Position numbers and translations under genes: made by a program
Assembly: GCA_016705065.1 (NCBI GenBank)
Contig: JADIYY010000002.1
Span: forward strand, 62,001-126,000
Direction: 5' to 3'
From: Candidatus Aalborgiella aggregata
GTDB taxonomy: Bacteria; Pseudomonadota; Gammaproteobacteria; Burkholderiales; Burkholderiaceae_C
DNA length: 64,000 nucleotides
The notes under the pieces: model-generated
What the model was told of the DNA's origin: nothing
What the model saw: only the letters and a program-made list of their open reading frames with translations
Database searches by the model: none
Part shown: positions 62,542-64,000 of the stretch, one piece after another
Layout: the number at the start of each line of letters is the position of its first letter
Position numbering within the stretch: position 1 is the first letter of the stretch

Positions 62542-62714
62542 GTACTTTTAATGTAACGTTTTTTTGAATTCTTTGCTGACGAAATCCGCTGATTTTTTCA
62601 CTTTAGAGGAATATGTCTCATTTTTACCGCGAAATGTTATTTTAAATAGACACTTTTTTACACTTTAATGTGTTTTTGAAACAATTAAACAATGCTGTGT
62701 GTGCATTTTTTCGT

Positions 62715-64000
62715 TTATTTGATGCACACCGCGCGCACTTGTTTCATGTCTGTGAGACCTTGTAATACTTTTATCATACCGTCCATCTTCAGCGTGTGCA
62801 TGCCACCAGACACTGCTGAAGTGAAAATTTTGACAACGCGAGCACGTTCTTGGATGAGTTTTTTGGTGGCCTCATCTGCCAACATCAACTCGTGCAAGCC
62901 CAAACGGCCTTTGTAACCTGTTTTACCGCATTTGGTACAACCAACAGGCCTGTAAAAGGTTAACCGACCATTATCGCCATAGGTCTCAACCCAATGCTGG
63001 TAGAGTTTTTTGGCCTCATTTTGTGGGTTTTCTTGCCATGCATCGGTGTTGCGAAGTTCTTCAGCGTATTCGCTGACAAATGCTGTCAGTTCTGGGCCAG
63101 CGGGAGAATAGGCTTCTTTACAACTACACAATCGTTTGGCCAAGCGCTGTGCCAAGATGCCTAAGAGCGCATCGGCAAAGTTAAAAGGATCCATACCCAT
63201 GTCCAACAAGCGGGTGACGGATTCGGGTGCAGAATTGGTGTGCAATGTAGAGAACACCAAATGCCCTGTGAGCGAAGCTTCAATACCCATAGAGACGGTT
63301 TCATGGTCGCGCGATTCGCCCACCATGATGATGTCAGGGTCAGCCCGCAAAAACGAGCGCATCAGCATGGCGAAGTCAATACCCGCTTTTTTATTCACTT
63401 GCACCTGGCGCAGACCTTTTTGGGTAATTTCAATCGGGTCTTCCGCGGTCCAAATTTTGGTATCAGTCTTGTTTAATTGTGCCAAGATGGAATGTAAGGT
63501 GGTGGTTTTACCTGAGCCAGTAGGGCCGCACACATAAAACAAACCGTAAGGCTTGTGTATCACACTTTCTAAGCGCGCCATGTTGTGCGGCGTTAGCCCC
63601 AGATTCGACAAGGGAATCGGCTCGCCACCAGCCAAAATACGCATCACTACGTCTTCTAAGCCACCAGCTGATGGCAAGGTGGCTACGCGCAATTCAATAT
63701 CAACAGGGCCGAATTTTTTGAATACAATTTTGCCGTCTTGCGGGCGGCGTGTTTCAGAAATGTCCAAATCAGACATAATTTTGATACGCGCCACAATGGC
63801 TTGGCGCAAATGGCGTGGCGCTTCAATATACGGCACCAAACTGCCGTCAATGCGCAGTCGCACACCTACATTAGCTTTACCCAAGCCAGGCTCGATGTGA
63901 ATGTCAGAAGCTTTCTTGTGATAAGCCTCCAAAATAACTTTATTGACAAACTTAACAACTTCATTTTCAGAGGTGGCATTGGGGACATAATTGTCTTCTT
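62715..64000 (-). CDS. GspE/PilB-family secretion/pilus ATPase, partial
   Basis: The frame is open to the right edge, so the N-terminus is missing. Visible domains are KKASDIHIEPG (N2 domain), Walker A GPTGSGKTTTLHS, the Asp box IWTAEDPIEITQKGLRQ, the atypical Walker B region IIMVGESRDHETVSMGIEAS, the His box TGHLVFSTLHTNSAPESVTR, and a tetracysteine zinc site (CSC, later CTKCGKTGYKGR). A longer than usual insert lies between the two Cys pairs. The GESRDHETVSMGIEAS form differs from canonical PilB (GEIRDxETA). It powers pilus assembly or type II secretion. Confidence 0.88.
   Translation of the reverse strand, partial: EDNYVPNATSENEVVKFVNKVILEAYHKKASDIHIEPGLGKANVGVRLRIDGSLVPYIEAPRHLRQAIVARIKIMSDLDISETRRPQDGKIVFKKFGPVDIELRVATLPSAGGLEDVVMRILAGGEPIPLSNLGLTPHNMARLESVIHKPYGLFYVCGPTGSGKTTTLHSILAQLNKTDTKIWTAEDPIEITQKGLRQVQVNKKAGIDFAMLMRSFLRADPDIIMVGESRDHETVSMGIEASLTGHLVFSTLHTNSAPESVTRLLDMGMDPFNFADALLGILAQRLAKRLCSCKEAYSPAGPELTAFVSEYAEELRNTDAWQENPQNEAKKLYQHWVETYGDNGRLTFYRPVGCTKCGKTGYKGRLGLHELMLADEATKKLIQERARVVKIFTSAVSGGMHTLKMDGMIKVLQGLTDMKQVRAVCIK

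Noticed and set aside
1..64000. A CRISPR array
   Set aside because: The repeats are single copies spread over tens of kilobases, without regular spacers, and no cas gene is present.

Overview
The window looks like a chromosomal segment of a betaproteobacterium, most likely Burkholderiales and Comamonadaceae-like. The reasons are the solute-receptor repertoire (two TctC-type receptors, a TRAP system, a LivK-type receptor), the CysB, PqqDH, VanA and GabD sequences, the pxp cluster with its winged-helix regulator, and a moderate GC content (about half by eye). No rRNA, CRISPR array, prophage or complete insertion sequence was seen. One tRNA gene, tRNA-Gly(CCC), is present. Both edges cut genes: pxpA on the left and a GspE/PilB-type ATPase on the right.

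Layout. 1-6.0 kb: a 5-oxoprolinase cluster (pxpA, pxpC, pxpB, MarR-like regulator) divergent from a TRAP transporter, with nested inverted repeats between them. 6.1-12.5 kb: alaS, a PQQ-type sugar dehydrogenase and a penicillin/AHL-acylase-family enzyme. 12.6-18.7 kb: a broken DUF3297 gene, about 1 kb without a recognisable gene, a YebC-family gene, a frameshifted gabD, SIMPL, tRNA-Gly, OmpA-like and pdxH. 18.7-23.8 kb: vanA, a broken HSDR_N-type nuclease gene, a membrane-anchored Mrr-like nuclease, a VCBS protein and an SGNH hydrolase, separated by copies of a short repeat. 24-30.5 kb: a tctCBA operon with tctB and tctA broken, continuing into FAH-family, ketopantoate-reductase-like and AMP-ligase genes. 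32.4-37.3 kb: a second operon with a 69-residue biotin carrier, GntR regulator, class III CoA-transferase, frameshifted TctC receptor and carboxyltransferase. 37.5-45.8 kb: a frameshifted oxidoreductase-SelD fusion, a second Mrr-like nuclease, an AT-rich island with a twice-frameshifted ORC/CDC6-like ATPase and a HEPN-like protein, glnS and a PIN/RHH toxin-antitoxin pair. 45.9-60.9 kb: mostly intact core genes (pyrD, rpiA, murJ, pepA, lptFG, cysB, aminotransferase, hyi) and a LivK-type receptor. 61-64 kb: type IV pilus genes.

Two things stand out. First, a family of about 60-bp repeats occurs ten times between genes, nine of them just downstream of a gene in the same orientation. At least two, probably three, related copies lie in frame inside protein genes (the acylase linker, the murJ C-terminus, probably pepA). 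This resembles the coding-sequence repeats of Rickettsia in behaviour, and I do not recognise the family. Second, nine loci carry at least twelve reading-frame lesions (eleven frame-disrupting indels and one nonsense codon), clustered in accessory transport, catabolic and defence-like genes, while all obvious housekeeping genes are intact. That pattern favours real gene decay, but indel errors in the assembly cannot be excluded from sequence alone.

Candidate undescribed systems: the ORC/CDC6-like ATPase with its HEPN-like partner; the paired membrane Mrr/zinc-ribbon nucleases; and the biotin carrier, CoA-transferase and carboxyltransferase operon that lacks a biotin carboxylase.
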